This document shows positions 16,063-24,822 of a stretch of DNA of 59,364 bases, one piece after another; position 1 is the first letter of the stretch, and each line of letters begins with the position of its first letter. The stretch is from Streptosporangiaceae bacterium (lineage in GTDB: Bacteria; Actinomycetota; Actinomycetes; Streptosporangiales; Streptosporangiaceae). The translations under genes and the position numbers were made by a program. The notes beneath the pieces were generated by a model. That model was not told where the DNA came from and searched no databases. It saw only the letters and a program-made list of their open reading frames with translations. The stretch lies in contig JASHOL010000476.1 in NCBI GenBank assembly GCA_030041135.1, forward strand, positions 1 to 59,364. Reading direction: 5' to 3'.

Positions 16063-16681
16063 CCGCAGGATTGGCCTCGCCTACGCCGTAGGTCGGTGGC
16101 GCCTGTTGGCGGATGAGGTTGGCCAGCGCGTCGCCGTCGGGCAGGATCCTGGCCGCGTCGGCCAGGTTCTGCTCGAAGAGCGGGACGGCTTCAGGAAGGC
16201 GATCGGCGTCCCGGTAGGCGCACCCCAGGTTGCTGCGCGCGAGCAGGGTGCCGCGGTGATCGGAACCCTTGACCCGGATCCAGCCAGCCAGGTTGGGTTC
16301 GAGCACCCGGATGGCGTCGTCAAGGCGGCCCGCGCTTTGGTAGGCGGCACCGAGGCTGTACTGCGCCGTCAGCGTGCTGAGATGGTCGGGACCATCCACC
16401 CGCAGCCGGCCGGCGAGATTCCGCTCCAGCAAGGCGATGGCCTCGCTGTGCCGGCCGGTAGCGAGGTAGGCGCGCGCCAGCCGGTCCCGGCCGTTCAGCG
16501 TGTCCGGGTGATCCGGCCCGAAGACTCGCTCCCAGTCGGCGAGGTTGTGCTCATGCAAAGATATTTCTTGAGGCCGCGTCCGGCCGGGCTCGCCCTCGGG
16601 CGCGTCGCTCCGCCGGAACAGGCCACTACCAAACCGCTTCACTGCCGTACTCCCAGGAATGGCAACCTGCGTCGGGGCCAA
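16052..16681 (-). CDS. Tetratricopeptide-repeat protein (short)
   Basis: A 209-residue protein with at least three TPR units of the kinesin-light-chain-like 42-residue type: FGPDHPDTLNGRDRLARAYL, then DGPDHLSTLTAQYSLGAAY, then KGSDHRGTLLARSNLGCAY, each followed by an EAI/DAI..LE..LA helix. Such arrays are normally the C-terminal part of long NB-ARC/TPR regulators in actinobacteria. Here they stand alone behind a short, charged, non-repeat N-terminus, so this may be a remnant or a small scaffold. It overlaps the end of the convergent thioesterase gene by 11 bases. The exact start is uncertain. Confidence 0.65.
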   Translation of the reverse strand: MAPTQVAIPGSTAVKRFGSGLFRRSDAPEGEPGRTRPQEISLHEHNLADWERVFGPDHPDTLNGRDRLARAYLATGRHSEAIALLERNLAGRLRVDGPDHLSTLTAQYSLGAAYQSAGRLDDAIRVLEPNLAGWIRVKGSDHRGTLLARSNLGCAYRDADRLPEAVPLFEQNLADAARILPDGDALANLIRQQAPPTYGVGEANPAVRS

Positions 16682-16782
16682 CGGGCCACGGGCCGTCCGA
16701 GTTCCGAGATACAGGCACGGTCATTGTGGGACAGAGCGGTACCTGGGCGCAACGAGTTCGCGAATACGGGCGTGAACTGGCA

Positions 16783-17712
16783 TTAGGCGAATGCGAAGTC
16801 CTCGATAAGCCGCGCGAGCGCGAGCGGCTGGTCGCTCTGCACCGCGTGGCCCGCCTCGGGGACGACCTCCACCCGCAAGCCTGGCTGGGCCTGGCGGAAC
16901 CGGTCGGCGTCGGCGTCGCGGACGAACCCCGAGTCTGCCCCGCGCACCAGCATGACGGGCACGCCGATCGCGGCCGCGTCGTCCCACAGCGGCGTGAAGT
17001 CGATGACCCCCTGCGGGCGGTCGAACAAGTCGTGGCGCCAGGTCCACCGGCCGTCAGGCAGCTGGACCGAGTTATGGCGCACGCCACGTTCGACCGCGGA
17101 TCGGGGCCGACGCGGGCTGGCCGCTGCCGCCGCGTCCGCCATCGCCTCGAACGAGTCGTACACGGCCGGTCCTGACAGTAGCGCCACCGCGCCCCGGTCA
17201 GCCGCGCTGAGCTGCCTGGCCGGTTCGTGCACCTGCGGCGTCACGTCGACGACAACGAGCCTGCGGACAAGGTCGGGTCGCGTTGCCGCGAGCCGGATCG
17301 CGGTAACGCCGCCGAGGGACATGCCCACGACGACCAGGCCGCGGCCAGGCCAGCGGCCGTGCAGCTGGTCAAGCACCGCGGCCACCGCCTCGGCGTTGCG
17401 CCACGGGCCGTAGTTGCGGTCGGGGCGCCGGCCGGAGTGCCCGTGGCCGGGCAGGTCGACCGCGATCAGCGGGCGGCCGAGCACCAGTGCCACGGTGTCC
17501 CAGGTGTGGGCATTCTGGCCGCCGCCGTGCAGGAGCATGAGTTCGGGCAGCGTGCCGCGCCAGACGATCGCGCTGACCTCGCGGCCGGACTCGACCGTAA
17601 ACGTCCGGCGGACGACCGGCGGCGGCGCGCCAAAGGACAGGCCAGCCTCGGCCGCGTTATCCGCCAGCAGGCCGAACTCGTCGTAATCTGCCCCTCCGGC
17701 CATGCCAAGCAC
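16783..17712 (-). CDS. Alpha/beta-fold hydrolase
   Basis: A 309-residue alpha/beta hydrolase. The oxyanion segment is LLHGGGQNAHTWD, the nucleophile elbow VVVGMSLGGVTAIRLA (Ser in G-M-S-L-G), the acid VMLVRGADSGFV, and the histidine in VEVVPEAGHAVQSDQP. IAVDLPGHGHSGRR is also standard. The length is normal. The gene lies 9 bases downstream of the LLM oxidoreductase gene, so the two form an operon and may act on the same compound, for example oxidation followed by ester or lactone hydrolysis. The start is ATG 17712, with ATG 17703 as an alternative. Confidence 0.87.
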   Translation of the reverse strand: MLGMAGGADYDEFGLLADNAAEAGLSFGAPPPVVRRTFTVESGREVSAIVWRGTLPELMLLHGGGQNAHTWDTVALVLGRPLIAVDLPGHGHSGRRPDRNYGPWRNAEAVAAVLDQLHGRWPGRGLVVVGMSLGGVTAIRLAATRPDLVRRLVVVDVTPQVHEPARQLSAADRGAVALLSGPAVYDSFEAMADAAAAASPRRPRSAVERGVRHNSVQLPDGRWTWRHDLFDRPQGVIDFTPLWDDAAAIGVPVMLVRGADSGFVRDADADRFRQAQPGLRVEVVPEAGHAVQSDQPLALARLIEDFAFA

Positions 17713-17721
17713 CTCCGCCGG

Positions 17722-18753
17722 CTAGCTGAGCCAGTCGGCCACCGTCTCGACGTCGCCGATGCCGTTCGGGCCGACCGGCTGCACATTGAGGATAGTCACG
17801 CCCGATTCCCGGTAGGCGGCGATCTGGTCGCGGACAAACCCCGCCGAGCCGATCAGGGACATGCCCGTGACCAGCTCGCCGGGAACCAGGGCGGCTGCTT
17901 CTTCCTTGTGGCCGGCCAGGTAGGCGTCCTGGATCTGCTGCGCCTCGCGCTCGAACCCGTAGCGCCTGAGCACGTCGTTGTAGAAGTTCCGGCCGCGGGC
18001 CCCCATGCCGCCGAAGTACAGCGCGAGCACGGGCCGCGCGGCCTCGCGCAGGTGCTCGACGTCATCGCCGATGGCCAGCGATCCCCCGGCGACTACCTCG
18101 AGCGGGGCGAGACTGCCATCGCGCCGGGCCTGGCCAGCGGCCAGGGGCTCGGCCCACACGCTCGCCGCGCGCTCGGGCCAGTAGTGCAGCGGCAGCCAGC
18201 CGTCGGCGATCGCGGCGGTCAGCTCTACGTTCCTCGGTCCGAGCGCGGCGACGTAGACGGGGATCCGGTCGCGGATCGGGTGGTCGATCAGCTTGAGCGG
18301 CTTGCCCAGGCCGGTGCCCTGCCCGGCGGGCAGCGGGATCTGGTACTGGGCGCCGTGGTGCTCGAGCCGGTCGCGCCGCCAGACCGACTGGCAGATCTCG
18401 ATGACCTCCGCCGTCCGCGCCAGCGGGGCGTCGTACGGCACGCCGTGGAATCCCTCGATTACCTGCGGGCCGGACGCGCCGATGCCGAGAATGAACCGGC
18501 CGCCGGACAGCCGGTCCAGCCCGACCGCGGTCATGGCGAGCACCGACGGCGTCCTGGTGTACAGCGGGAGGATCGACGACCCGATCTGCGCCCATCGCGT
18601 CACCGCGGCGAGGAAGCCCAGGGCCGACACCGCGTCGGCAGTGTAGGCCTCGCCAATCCACAAGTACTCGACGCCGGCGTCTTCGAGCCGCCGCGCGTGC
18701 CCGGTAAACGAGTCGCGGTTATCCCGCATGCCGACATCGGCGCCGAGTTTCAC
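17722..18753 (-). CDS. LLM-class F420-dependent-type oxidoreductase
   Basis: A 343-residue luciferase-like TIM-barrel enzyme of the group annotated as F420-dependent in mycobacteria and relatives (Rv3520c-like). Motifs: HARRLEDAGVEYLWIGEAYT, AALDR-like AVGLDRLSGGRFILGIGASG, the stretch PQVIEGFHGVPYD, and IPVYVAALGPRNVELTAAIA. GLDRLSGGRF is diagnostic for the superfamily. The choice between F420 and FMN cannot be made from sequence alone by eye. It is the upstream gene of a two-gene operon with the alpha/beta hydrolase. Confidence 0.85.
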   Translation of the reverse strand: MKLGADVGMRDNRDSFTGHARRLEDAGVEYLWIGEAYTADAVSALGFLAAVTRWAQIGSSILPLYTRTPSVLAMTAVGLDRLSGGRFILGIGASGPQVIEGFHGVPYDAPLARTAEVIEICQSVWRRDRLEHHGAQYQIPLPAGQGTGLGKPLKLIDHPIRDRIPVYVAALGPRNVELTAAIADGWLPLHYWPERAASVWAEPLAAGQARRDGSLAPLEVVAGGSLAIGDDVEHLREAARPVLALYFGGMGARGRNFYNDVLRRYGFEREAQQIQDAYLAGHKEEAAALVPGELVTGMSLIGSAGFVRDQIAAYRESGVTILNVQPVGPNGIGDVETVADWLS

Positions 18754-18793
18754 GGGCGTGCCTCCGTGATTGTGCTGCTCTGCGATATTGAGG

Positions 18794-20251
18794 CTAGTGT
18801 TCGGGCGCGCTGGCCGCCATGTCCGACCTGGATCGGCTCGACGCGACCCGGCTGCGGGCTGGGTGTTCCTGCTGGAAGGTGCGCAGGGCTACGTAGCCGA
18901 TGACCGCGCCTGCTGCCAGCAGGGCGACCGTGACGAGCAGCCCCTCGTGGTAGCCATCCAGGAATGCGGCGCTCGCGCTCGCGCCGTGGTGCAGCGCGGT
19001 ACTCTCACGCGAGCGCAGCACCGCGCCGATCACCGTGATGCCGAGCAGCCCGGCCAGTTCGCGCGACGCGTTCATCAGCGCGGACGCTACCCCAGAACGC
19101 TCGGGCGGCATCGAGTGCAGGACCGCGTTGGTGACCGGCACGTTCATCAGGCCGGCGCCGGAGCCGAAGACCACGAAGCCGGGCATCAGTCCGGCGAAGG
19201 TGGCGCCGCCGCCGAGCCGGGCGAACAGGTAGAGCCCGACGGCCATGACCGCCATTCCCAGCCCGACGGTCCGGTGCGTGCCGATGAGCGGCACCACCCG
19301 GGGGGCGAACGAGGCGGAGGCGGCCACGCAGATCGCCAGCGGCACGAACGCCAGGCCCGCCTTAGTCGGCGAGAAGCCCAGGATCGTCTGCAGGTAGATC
19401 GAGGTGAAGAAGTAGATGCCGAGGATTCCGAACGCCCACAGCATCATCACCGTGGTGCCGCCGCCGAAGACGCGGGAGCGGAACAGGCGCGTGGCCACCA
19501 TCGGGTTCTCGGTCCTCGACTCGATCAAGAGGAACGCGGCCGCACCCACCGCCGCGACCCCGAACGCCGCCGTGATCACGCCCGACGTCCAGCCCTTGTC
19601 GTGGCCCTCGATCAGCCCGTAGGTGAGCGCGAACAGGGCGACCGCTGAGCTGACGAGGCCGGGAATGTCGAGCCGCCGCGTAGCGGTCTCGTCCCGCGAC
19701 TCGACGATGGTCCGAATGCCGATCGCGGCGGTGACGATGCCGATCGGCACGTTGATGAAGAAGATCCAGCCCCAGTGGAAATGCTGGCTGATATAGCCGC
19801 CGATCAGCGGCCCGACTGCGATCGCCAGCGCGCCGATGGCCGTCCAGGTGCCGATGGCGCTAGTGCGTTCCCGCGAGTCGGTGAAGGTGGCCATGATGAT
19901 CGCAAGGGTCGTCGGGACGAGTAGCGCCGCCCCGAGTCCCTGCACCAGCCGGGCGGCGATCAGTTCGGTGCCGTTCCCTGACAGCCCGGCCGCGAGCGAG
20001 GCGAGCGTGAAGACCGACAGGCCGATCAGGAACAGGCGCCGGCGGCCGTACAGGTCGGCCATCCGCCCGCCGAACAGCATCAGGCTGGCGAACACCAGGA
20101 TGTAGCTGCTGACCACCCACTCCAGGCCCGCGATCGACAGGTGCAGGTTGCGCTGGATTGTCGGGATAGCGACATTAGTCACGTTGTTATCGAGGTAGGT
20201 CATGAAGGTGGCCAGGCTGACCGCCACCAAGATCCACCAGCGTCTCTGCAT
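18794..20251 (-). CDS. MFS transporter, DHA2 family (drug exporter type)
   Basis: A 485-residue, 14-span major facilitator. Signatures: ATFMTYLDNNVTNVAIPTI in span 1, GGRMADLYGRRRLFLIGL (motif A), AARLVQGLGAALLVPTTLA (motif B) and AIAVGPLIGGYISQHFHWGW (motif C, antiporter). The C-terminus is a hydrophilic Arg/Ser tail. ATG 20251 with GGGAGG 9 bases upstream is clearly the start; the frame continues open to 20671 but that part runs over the divergent TetR gene and is spurious. The divergent TetR gene and a cluster of TGTAC repeats between them indicate ligand-induced efflux. Confidence 0.92.
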   Translation of the reverse strand: MQRRWWILVAVSLATFMTYLDNNVTNVAIPTIQRNLHLSIAGLEWVVSSYILVFASLMLFGGRMADLYGRRRLFLIGLSVFTLASLAAGLSGNGTELIAARLVQGLGAALLVPTTLAIIMATFTDSRERTSAIGTWTAIGALAIAVGPLIGGYISQHFHWGWIFFINVPIGIVTAAIGIRTIVESRDETATRRLDIPGLVSSAVALFALTYGLIEGHDKGWTSGVITAAFGVAAVGAAAFLLIESRTENPMVATRLFRSRVFGGGTTVMMLWAFGILGIYFFTSIYLQTILGFSPTKAGLAFVPLAICVAASASFAPRVVPLIGTHRTVGLGMAVMAVGLYLFARLGGGATFAGLMPGFVVFGSGAGLMNVPVTNAVLHSMPPERSGVASALMNASRELAGLLGITVIGAVLRSRESTALHHGASASAAFLDGYHEGLLVTVALLAAGAVIGYVALRTFQQEHPARSRVASSRSRSDMAASAPEH

Positions 20252-20276
20252 GGATACTGCCCTCCCGAGCGTTGCA

Positions 20277-20351
20277 TGTACACGTCCTTGTACGGACGAC
20301 ATGTACGTTGCACTTATACGGTGTACAGGACTAGGCCAGTCTGACTTGTAC
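20277..20351. promoter_or_regulatory. TGTAC repeat cluster, probable TetR operator region
   Basis: Five copies of TGTAC begin at 20277, 20289, 20302, 20322 and 20347 within 75 bases. The second is flanked by an inverted repeat, CGTCC (20283-20287) and GGACG (20294-20298). The region sits between the divergent exporter and TetR genes and contains AT-richer stretches such as CTTATACG and CGTATAG that could be -10 elements. Binding by the adjacent TetR protein is the simplest reading. Confidence 0.55.
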
Positions 20352-20372
20352 GACGTATAGTTGTCAACTGAT

Positions 20373-21059
20373 ATGGACGCAGCGCAGACAGACGAGTCGC
20401 AGCGACCGCGGCTGAGCAAGGCCGCCGTCGTCGAGCGAGGCCTTGCCCTGGCCGATGCCGAAGGCCTGGACGCCGTGACGATCCGGCGCCTGGCCACCGA
20501 CCTGGGCGTGACGCCTATGGCGCTGTACTGGCACTTTCGCAGCAAGGACGAGCTGCTGACCGGGCTGGCCGACCGGATCTGGGAAGAGATCGACGTAGAC
20601 GTCGACCCCGAGGTGGACTGGGCAGCGCAGCTGCGCAGCATCATGGAGTCGCTCGTCCACGTGCTGCGCATCCACCCGAGCGCCTCGTCGTTGCTGCTGT
20701 CCGGGGAGAAGCGGATGAGCGAGGCCGCTCAGGTCGCGACGGAGAACGTGCTGGACATCCTCAAGCGCGGCGGCTTCGACCCCGAGCACGCGGCGGTGAT
20801 CGCCCGCAGCGGGCTGTTCACCGGCATCATGCTGGTGATAAGCGAGCCCGGCAACGTGCCGGGGCTGGCGCCCGAGGAGAAGGCCGAGCACATGCGGCAG
20901 CACCGGGTCCGCCTGGCCCTGCTGCCGCCCGACCGCTTCCCGCGCGTGATCGAGGCGGCGGGCCCGCTGACCAACTGCGACAACCCCGAGTTCCACTACC
21001 AGATGGGCATCGACCTGTACATCGCCGGCGTGCAGGCGCTAGCACCGCACGAGGCTTAG
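20373..21059 (+). CDS. TetR-family regulator with TetR-type C-terminal domain
   Basis: A 228-residue repressor. The HTH spans about residues 20-65 (AVVERGLALADAEGLDAVTI, then RRLATDLGVTPMALYWHFRS, then KDELLTGLADRIW). The variant TPMALYWHF and the length match the class with a tetracycline-repressor-like ligand domain. The C-terminal half is helical, with FTGIMLVISEPGNVPGLAPE a possible ligand loop. ATG 20373 was chosen; a TTG at 20361 in the same frame is possible. It is divergent from the exporter at 20251 and presumably represses it and itself until a ligand binds. Confidence 0.88.
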   Translation: MDAAQTDESQRPRLSKAAVVERGLALADAEGLDAVTIRRLATDLGVTPMALYWHFRSKDELLTGLADRIWEEIDVDVDPEVDWAAQLRSIMESLVHVLRIHPSASSLLLSGEKRMSEAAQVATENVLDILKRGGFDPEHAAVIARSGLFTGIMLVISEPGNVPGLAPEEKAEHMRQHRVRLALLPPDRFPRVIEAAGPLTNCDNPEFHYQMGIDLYIAGVQALAPHEA

Positions 21060-21104
21060 AGCGCATCGTCCGGCGCGGCTTGCGGCTGCGGCACACTGAA
21101 AACC

Positions 21105-22307
21105 ATGGACGCGGACGTCGTGGTCATCGGGGCTGGCGCCCTCGGCCTGAGCACCGCGCTGCACGCCGCGCTCGCGGGCCGGTCGGTGACGCTTGTCGAG
21201 CGAGACACCGCCGGCTCGCAGGCGTCCGGACGCGCGGCCGGACTGTTCAAGTCTGTGCAAGCCGACGAGTTGCGCACGTTCCTGGCGCGGCGGAGCATCG
21301 AGCGGGCTCGGGGCTTCGAGGACTGGGCGGGCGTGCCGCTGGCCGTGGCGAGTTCGGGCAGCTACCTGATCGCGCGGACCGGGGCGCACAAGCAGTACCT
21401 GCGGCAGGAGCAGCGCCAGTCCCGGTCATGGGGCGTCGACGTGCGCGAGGCCGCTCTGCCGGCGCTGTCCTACTACCACGGCGACGGCACTGAGCTTGCC
21501 CTCTGGTGCCCGGAGGACATCTACATCGAGGAGCCTGCCGACCTGGTGCGCGCGTACGTGGCCGCGTGCGAACTGCACGGCGTGCGGCTGCTGGAGCACG
21601 AGGCGGCGGTCGGTATTACGCTGTCGGGCGGTCGCGCGACCGGCGTTGAAACCACGCGCCAGACGATCACGACGCCGGTCGTGGTGGACGCGGCGGGCGC
21701 GTGGGCCCGTCAGGTGGCGGAACTGGCAGGCGGCCGGGTGGCGGTCGCGCCGGTGCGCCACCAGTTGCTGATCACCGAGGCGTCCGCGGACGTGGACCCG
21801 GCCGACCCGATCGTCCGGGTTGTCGATGCGGCCGTTTACCTGCGGCCGGCCCGCGGCGGGCTGATGGTCGGCGGGTTCGAGTCGGCGCCGCTGGCGGTCG
21901 ACCCGCGTGCGGAACACCCCTCGTTCCGCACTGAAGACGTTGATCTTGACCTTGGCATCCTGCACAAGCTGGCCGCGCCGGTGGCGGCGGAAGTGCCGCT
22001 CGCAGCGGACGCGGCCGTAGCCGAGCACCGCGGCGGGCTGTTCACGATGAGCCCGGACGGGCGGTTCATCGCCGGGCCGCTGCCTGACGTGCCGGGGTTG
22101 TGGGTCGCGAGCGGCTGCAACGGCTCTGGCTTCTCCTCCTCGCTGGGGATCGGCGAGGCGCTGGCCGGCTGGATCTGTGCCACGCCGGGCAGCCTCGACA
22201 TCAGCGCGCTCTCGCCTGGCCGATTCGGCGCGCTCACCGACGAGGCGCTGATCGCGGGCGGCAGGTGGCAGTACGCGCACTACTACGACCCGGGCCCTGA
22301 CGCTTAG
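21105..22307 (+). CDS. FAD-dependent oxidoreductase, D-amino-acid-oxidase (DAO) fold
   Basis: A 400-residue flavoprotein. It opens with the dinucleotide-binding motif DVVVIGAGALGLSTALHAAL and the acidic end LVERDTAG of the second strand. VVVDAAGAWARQVAELAG is the second conserved GAWA motif of the DAO/glycine oxidase/sarcosine oxidase family. The C-terminal FAD segment is PDVPGLWVASGCNGSGFSSS. It oxidises an amine or amino acid with FAD in the cytosol; substrate unknown. ATG 21105 lacks a clear ribosome binding site. It follows the TetR gene by 45 bases, so co-transcription is possible. Confidence 0.87.
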   Translation: MDADVVVIGAGALGLSTALHAALAGRSVTLVERDTAGSQASGRAAGLFKSVQADELRTFLARRSIERARGFEDWAGVPLAVASSGSYLIARTGAHKQYLRQEQRQSRSWGVDVREAALPALSYYHGDGTELALWCPEDIYIEEPADLVRAYVAACELHGVRLLEHEAAVGITLSGGRATGVETTRQTITTPVVVDAAGAWARQVAELAGGRVAVAPVRHQLLITEASADVDPADPIVRVVDAAVYLRPARGGLMVGGFESAPLAVDPRAEHPSFRTEDVDLDLGILHKLAAPVAAEVPLAADAAVAEHRGGLFTMSPDGRFIAGPLPDVPGLWVASGCNGSGFSSSLGIGEALAGWICATPGSLDISALSPGRFGALTDEALIAGGRWQYAHYYDPGPDA

Positions 22308-22309
22308 AC

Positions 22310-22323
22310 CTGACGGCCGTCAG
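22310..22323 (+). terminator. Short palindrome after DAO-type gene
   Basis: CTGACGGCCGTCAG is a perfect 14-bp palindrome starting 3 bases after the stop of the oxidoreductase gene, followed by GC-rich sequence. It could form a small hairpin and contribute to termination; weak evidence. Confidence 0.25.
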
Positions 22324-22376
22324 CCGCGGCTCGCCCGCCAGCCCCTGCGTTATGGATCTTGTCTAGGATAAGTGCC

Positions 22377-23201
22377 ATGTCGGAGAGTCCGCTGGTCCCT
22401 CCCGGAGTGGACCCCACGAGGCCAAGCCCGGCCCGGATTTACGATTACGTGCTGGGCGGCACCTACAACTTCCAGGTCGACCGCGAAGCGGCCGAGCGCA
22501 TCCGCGCCCAGTCCCCCGACCTCGCGGACGCGGCGTGGGTCAATCGCGGCTTCCACCAGCGTGCAGCCCGCTGGATGGCCGCAGGTCAGCAGATACGGCA
22601 GTTCATCGACATCGGCTCCGGCCTGCCGACACAGGGCAACACCCATGGCGTGGTGCAGGAGGCCGTACCAGGCGCCCGCGTGGTGTACGTCGACAAGGAC
22701 CCTATGGTGCGTGCCTACGCCAGCGAGTTCCTGTCAGGCAACGGAACCACCGCCGTCATTACTGCCGACCTCTGCGAGCCCGACTCGATCCTGAAGGCCC
22801 CCGCGCTGCAAGCCCTGATCGACTTCGACCAGCCCGTGGGCCTGCTCATGACCGCAGTACTGCATTTCGTGGCGGACGACGCTGACCCGTGGGCCCTCGC
22901 GGCCCGGTACGTCGGCGCCCTGGCGCCCGGCAGCTACCTTGCGCTGTCCCACGTCACGTACGAGGGCCTGTCGCCGCGCCTGGTCGAGGAGGGCGTGCGG
23001 GTGTACCAGCAAGCCGATGGTGTTTACCCGCGGTCGCGCGAGCAGATCGGGCGGTTCTTCTCCGGACTGGAACTCCTACCGCCCTACCCGGGCGCCGAGC
23101 CTGCTGTCACGCACATTGGCCTGTGGGGCGCCGAGGCCCATGAGTTGGCCGACAGCGATGGCTCCCACTGGTGGTTCGGCGGTGTCGCCCGTCGGCCGTG
23201 A
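22377..23201 (+). CDS. SAM-dependent methyltransferase, DUF574 (SAV2177-like) family
   Basis: A 274-residue protein of a family that is numerous in actinobacteria. It has the diagnostic opening PTRPSPARIYDYVLGGTYNF with DREAAERI, the SAM motif IRQFIDIGSGLPTQGNTHGV, and VVYVDKDPMVRAYASEFL. The methyl acceptor of this family is not known. ATG at 22377 (MSESPLVPPGVDPT) follows AGGATAAGTGCC; an in-frame start 18 bases upstream is possible. It converges on the small gene at 23249. Confidence 0.9.
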   Translation: MSESPLVPPGVDPTRPSPARIYDYVLGGTYNFQVDREAAERIRAQSPDLADAAWVNRGFHQRAARWMAAGQQIRQFIDIGSGLPTQGNTHGVVQEAVPGARVVYVDKDPMVRAYASEFLSGNGTTAVITADLCEPDSILKAPALQALIDFDQPVGLLMTAVLHFVADDADPWALAARYVGALAPGSYLALSHVTYEGLSPRLVEEGVRVYQQADGVYPRSREQIGRFFSGLELLPPYPGAEPAVTHIGLWGAEAHELADSDGSHWWFGGVARRP

Positions 23202-23248
23202 CGCGTTCCTGCGGCAGACGGTGACTCAGCAGAGCAGCGCGGTGCGGG

Positions 23249-23551
23249 TCAGGGGCCGCTGCCGGGCAAGACTGCCAGCCGGGGGCGGCGGTGGCGGCCG
23301 GACGGGCGGCGGCCGCCGTCAATCACTTCCAGCGGGGGCCTGATCGGATTTGCCGGGAACTTCGCGTCGAGCTTTGCCTCGAGCAGGTCGAGGCCGGCTC
23401 TGATGCCCTCGTCCAGATGCCGGAGGCGGTACCAGGCTGCCGCCTGGTCAACGTCAAGATCAACCTGACGGTGGGCGAGTTCGGCCACTCGGACCGACAA
23501 TCCGTTTAACTCGCCGCGAAGTGCCATGAACTCCTGAGTGTCCACATCCAC
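23249..23551 (-). CDS. Small protein, likely helical
   Basis: A 100-residue protein. The first 65 residues are helical and could form a coiled coil (EFMALRGELNGLSVRVAELA, LDVDQAAAWYRLRHLDEGIR, AGLDLLEAKLDAKF), followed by an Arg/Pro-rich tail. It begins with GTG at 23551 with AGGTGA 4 bases upstream. No family is recognised. It is monocistronic, convergent with the DUF574 gene, and has a comparatively AT-rich 240-base region upstream. Confidence 0.5.
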   Translation of the reverse strand: MDVDTQEFMALRGELNGLSVRVAELAHRQVDLDVDQAAAWYRLRHLDEGIRAGLDLLEAKLDAKFPANPIRPPLEVIDGGRRPSGRHRRPRLAVLPGSGP

Positions 23552-23793
23552 CGGGTCACCTGCCGTTCAGGCCCGCCGAAGGGCCTGCGTTTAGTTGTTG
23601 TTTTCGCCGCCTGAGCAAGGTACCGGAATGCTGGCCAGGGCAAAAGACCCCAGGAACGGTATCGGCTGGTATTGATCTAATCACATCTGCCCGCGCATCT
23701 GCAATTTGCATTTAGCATCTGGCGCACTCATCCTCCGGTCGGTGGATCGAGCGGTTTAGCCGTACTTTCGGCGGGCTCGATGCCGGTCCAGCC
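23552..23793. other. Non-coding, relatively AT-rich region
   Basis: No open frame with coding character. The stretch 23670-23730 (attgatctaatcacatctg and following) is AT-rich for this genome and probably holds the promoter of the small minus-strand gene. The 3' part is downstream of the importer operon; no strong terminator hairpin is seen. Confidence 0.3.
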
Positions 23794-24822
23794 CTACTGG
23801 GCGCCGGTGCCCTCGTTCGGCGAATACAGCCAGCAACGAACCCAGTGGGTGTCGCTGAGTTCGGCTCGAGGCGGGTCCTGCTGGCTGCAGATGGACATCG
23901 CCTGAGAGCATCGTGGGTGGAAGCGGCAGCCTGTGGGCGGTGCGATCAGGTTGGGGGGTTCGCCGCGGTCGGGGATAGGCGGGGCCTGGCCGAACCGGTC
24001 AGGGTCGGGCGCGGAGGCAAGGAGCAGGCGGGCGTAAGGGTGCGCAGGCTCTTGCGTGACGTCTTCTGAGGGCCCGCCTTCGACCAGCATTCCGGCGTAC
24101 ATGACCAGCGTTGTTGACGCGAAGTACCGGGCTGAGGCGATGTCGTGGGTGATGTACAGGACCGCAAGGTTTCGGTTGGCCGCCAGAGACTTGAGTAGGT
24201 TGAGCACGCCGAGCCGGATTGATACATCCAGCATTGACACGGGCTCATCAGCCAGTAGCACGGACGGCTGGGCAGCCAGGCAGCGCGCTATCGCCGCACG
24301 CTGGCGCTGGCCGCCCGACAACTCGTGCGGGAACTTTTCCGCGAACTGGTCCTGTGGCACCAGCCTGACCTCGGCCAGCAGCTCTGCTACTTCCTGGTCG
24401 GCTTGCTCGCGGTTGCGGGCGAAGCCGTGGATGCGCAGGGGCCGACTGAGGTGGTACCGGACTGTGTGTACCGGATTCAGCGACGAGAACGGGTCCTGCA
24501 GGATGAGCTGGACGCTGCGCGCATAGCGCTTGCCGCTGCGGCGCCTCGAGCGGGCGACCGACTCACCATGCAGCCGGATTGTCCCGCTTGTCGGACGGTA
24601 CAGGCGGGCGAGCAGGCGGGCGACGGTTGACTTCCCTGAGCCTGACTCGCCCACCAGGGCGGTGACAGTACCTGGATAGAGGGCAAGTGACACCTCGTCC
24701 ACCGCGCGCAACCGCGGCGATCTGCCAATCCGCCAGCCCTGGCCACGGACCCGGAAGTGCTTAGTCAGCCGCACTGCCTCAAGGGCAGGATCTTCGGAAG
24801 TCACGATTGTGCTGTCAACCAT
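23794..24822 (-). CDS. ABC transporter ATP-binding protein, Dpp/Opp F type
   Basis: A 342-residue ATPase of a peptide/amino-sugar importer. Walker A is [16 protein letters not shown], the Q-loop is [15 protein letters not shown], the signature is [16 protein letters not shown], and Walker B is [16 protein letters not shown]. The C-terminal oligopeptide-type extension carries CRFHPRC and a further CSQQDP. It pairs with the D-type ATPase encoded upstream, whose stop it overlaps by 8 bases (ATG at 24822). A longer frame to 24891 exists but would overlap more. It is the last gene of the importer operon. Confidence 0.9.
   Translation of the reverse strand: MVDSTIVTSEDPALEAVRLTKHFRVRGQGWRIGRSPRLRAVDEVSLALYPGTVTALVGESGSGKSTVARLLARLYRPTSGTIRLHGESVARSRRRSGKRYARSVQLILQDPFSSLNPVHTVRYHLSRPLRIHGFARNREQADQEVAELLAEVRLVPQDQFAEKFPHELSGGQRQRAAIARCLAAQPSVLLADEPVSMLDVSIRLGVLNLLKSLAANRNLAVLYITHDIASARYFASTTLVMYAGMLVEGGPSEDVTQEPAHPYARLLLASAPDPDRFGQAPPIPDRGEPPNLIAPPTGCRFHPRCSQAMSICSQQDPPRAELSDTHWVRCWLYSPNEGTGAQ

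Noticed and set aside
17227-18903. A 558-codon plus-strand frame opposite the hydrolase and LLM genes
   Set aside because: Antisense of two genes with intact motifs; the translation is Arg/Gly/Asp-rich and shows no family.
20252-20671. Extension of the MFS exporter frame upstream of ATG 20251
   Set aside because: It would run across the divergent TetR gene and the operator region; ATG 20251 has a strong ribosome binding site and matches family length.
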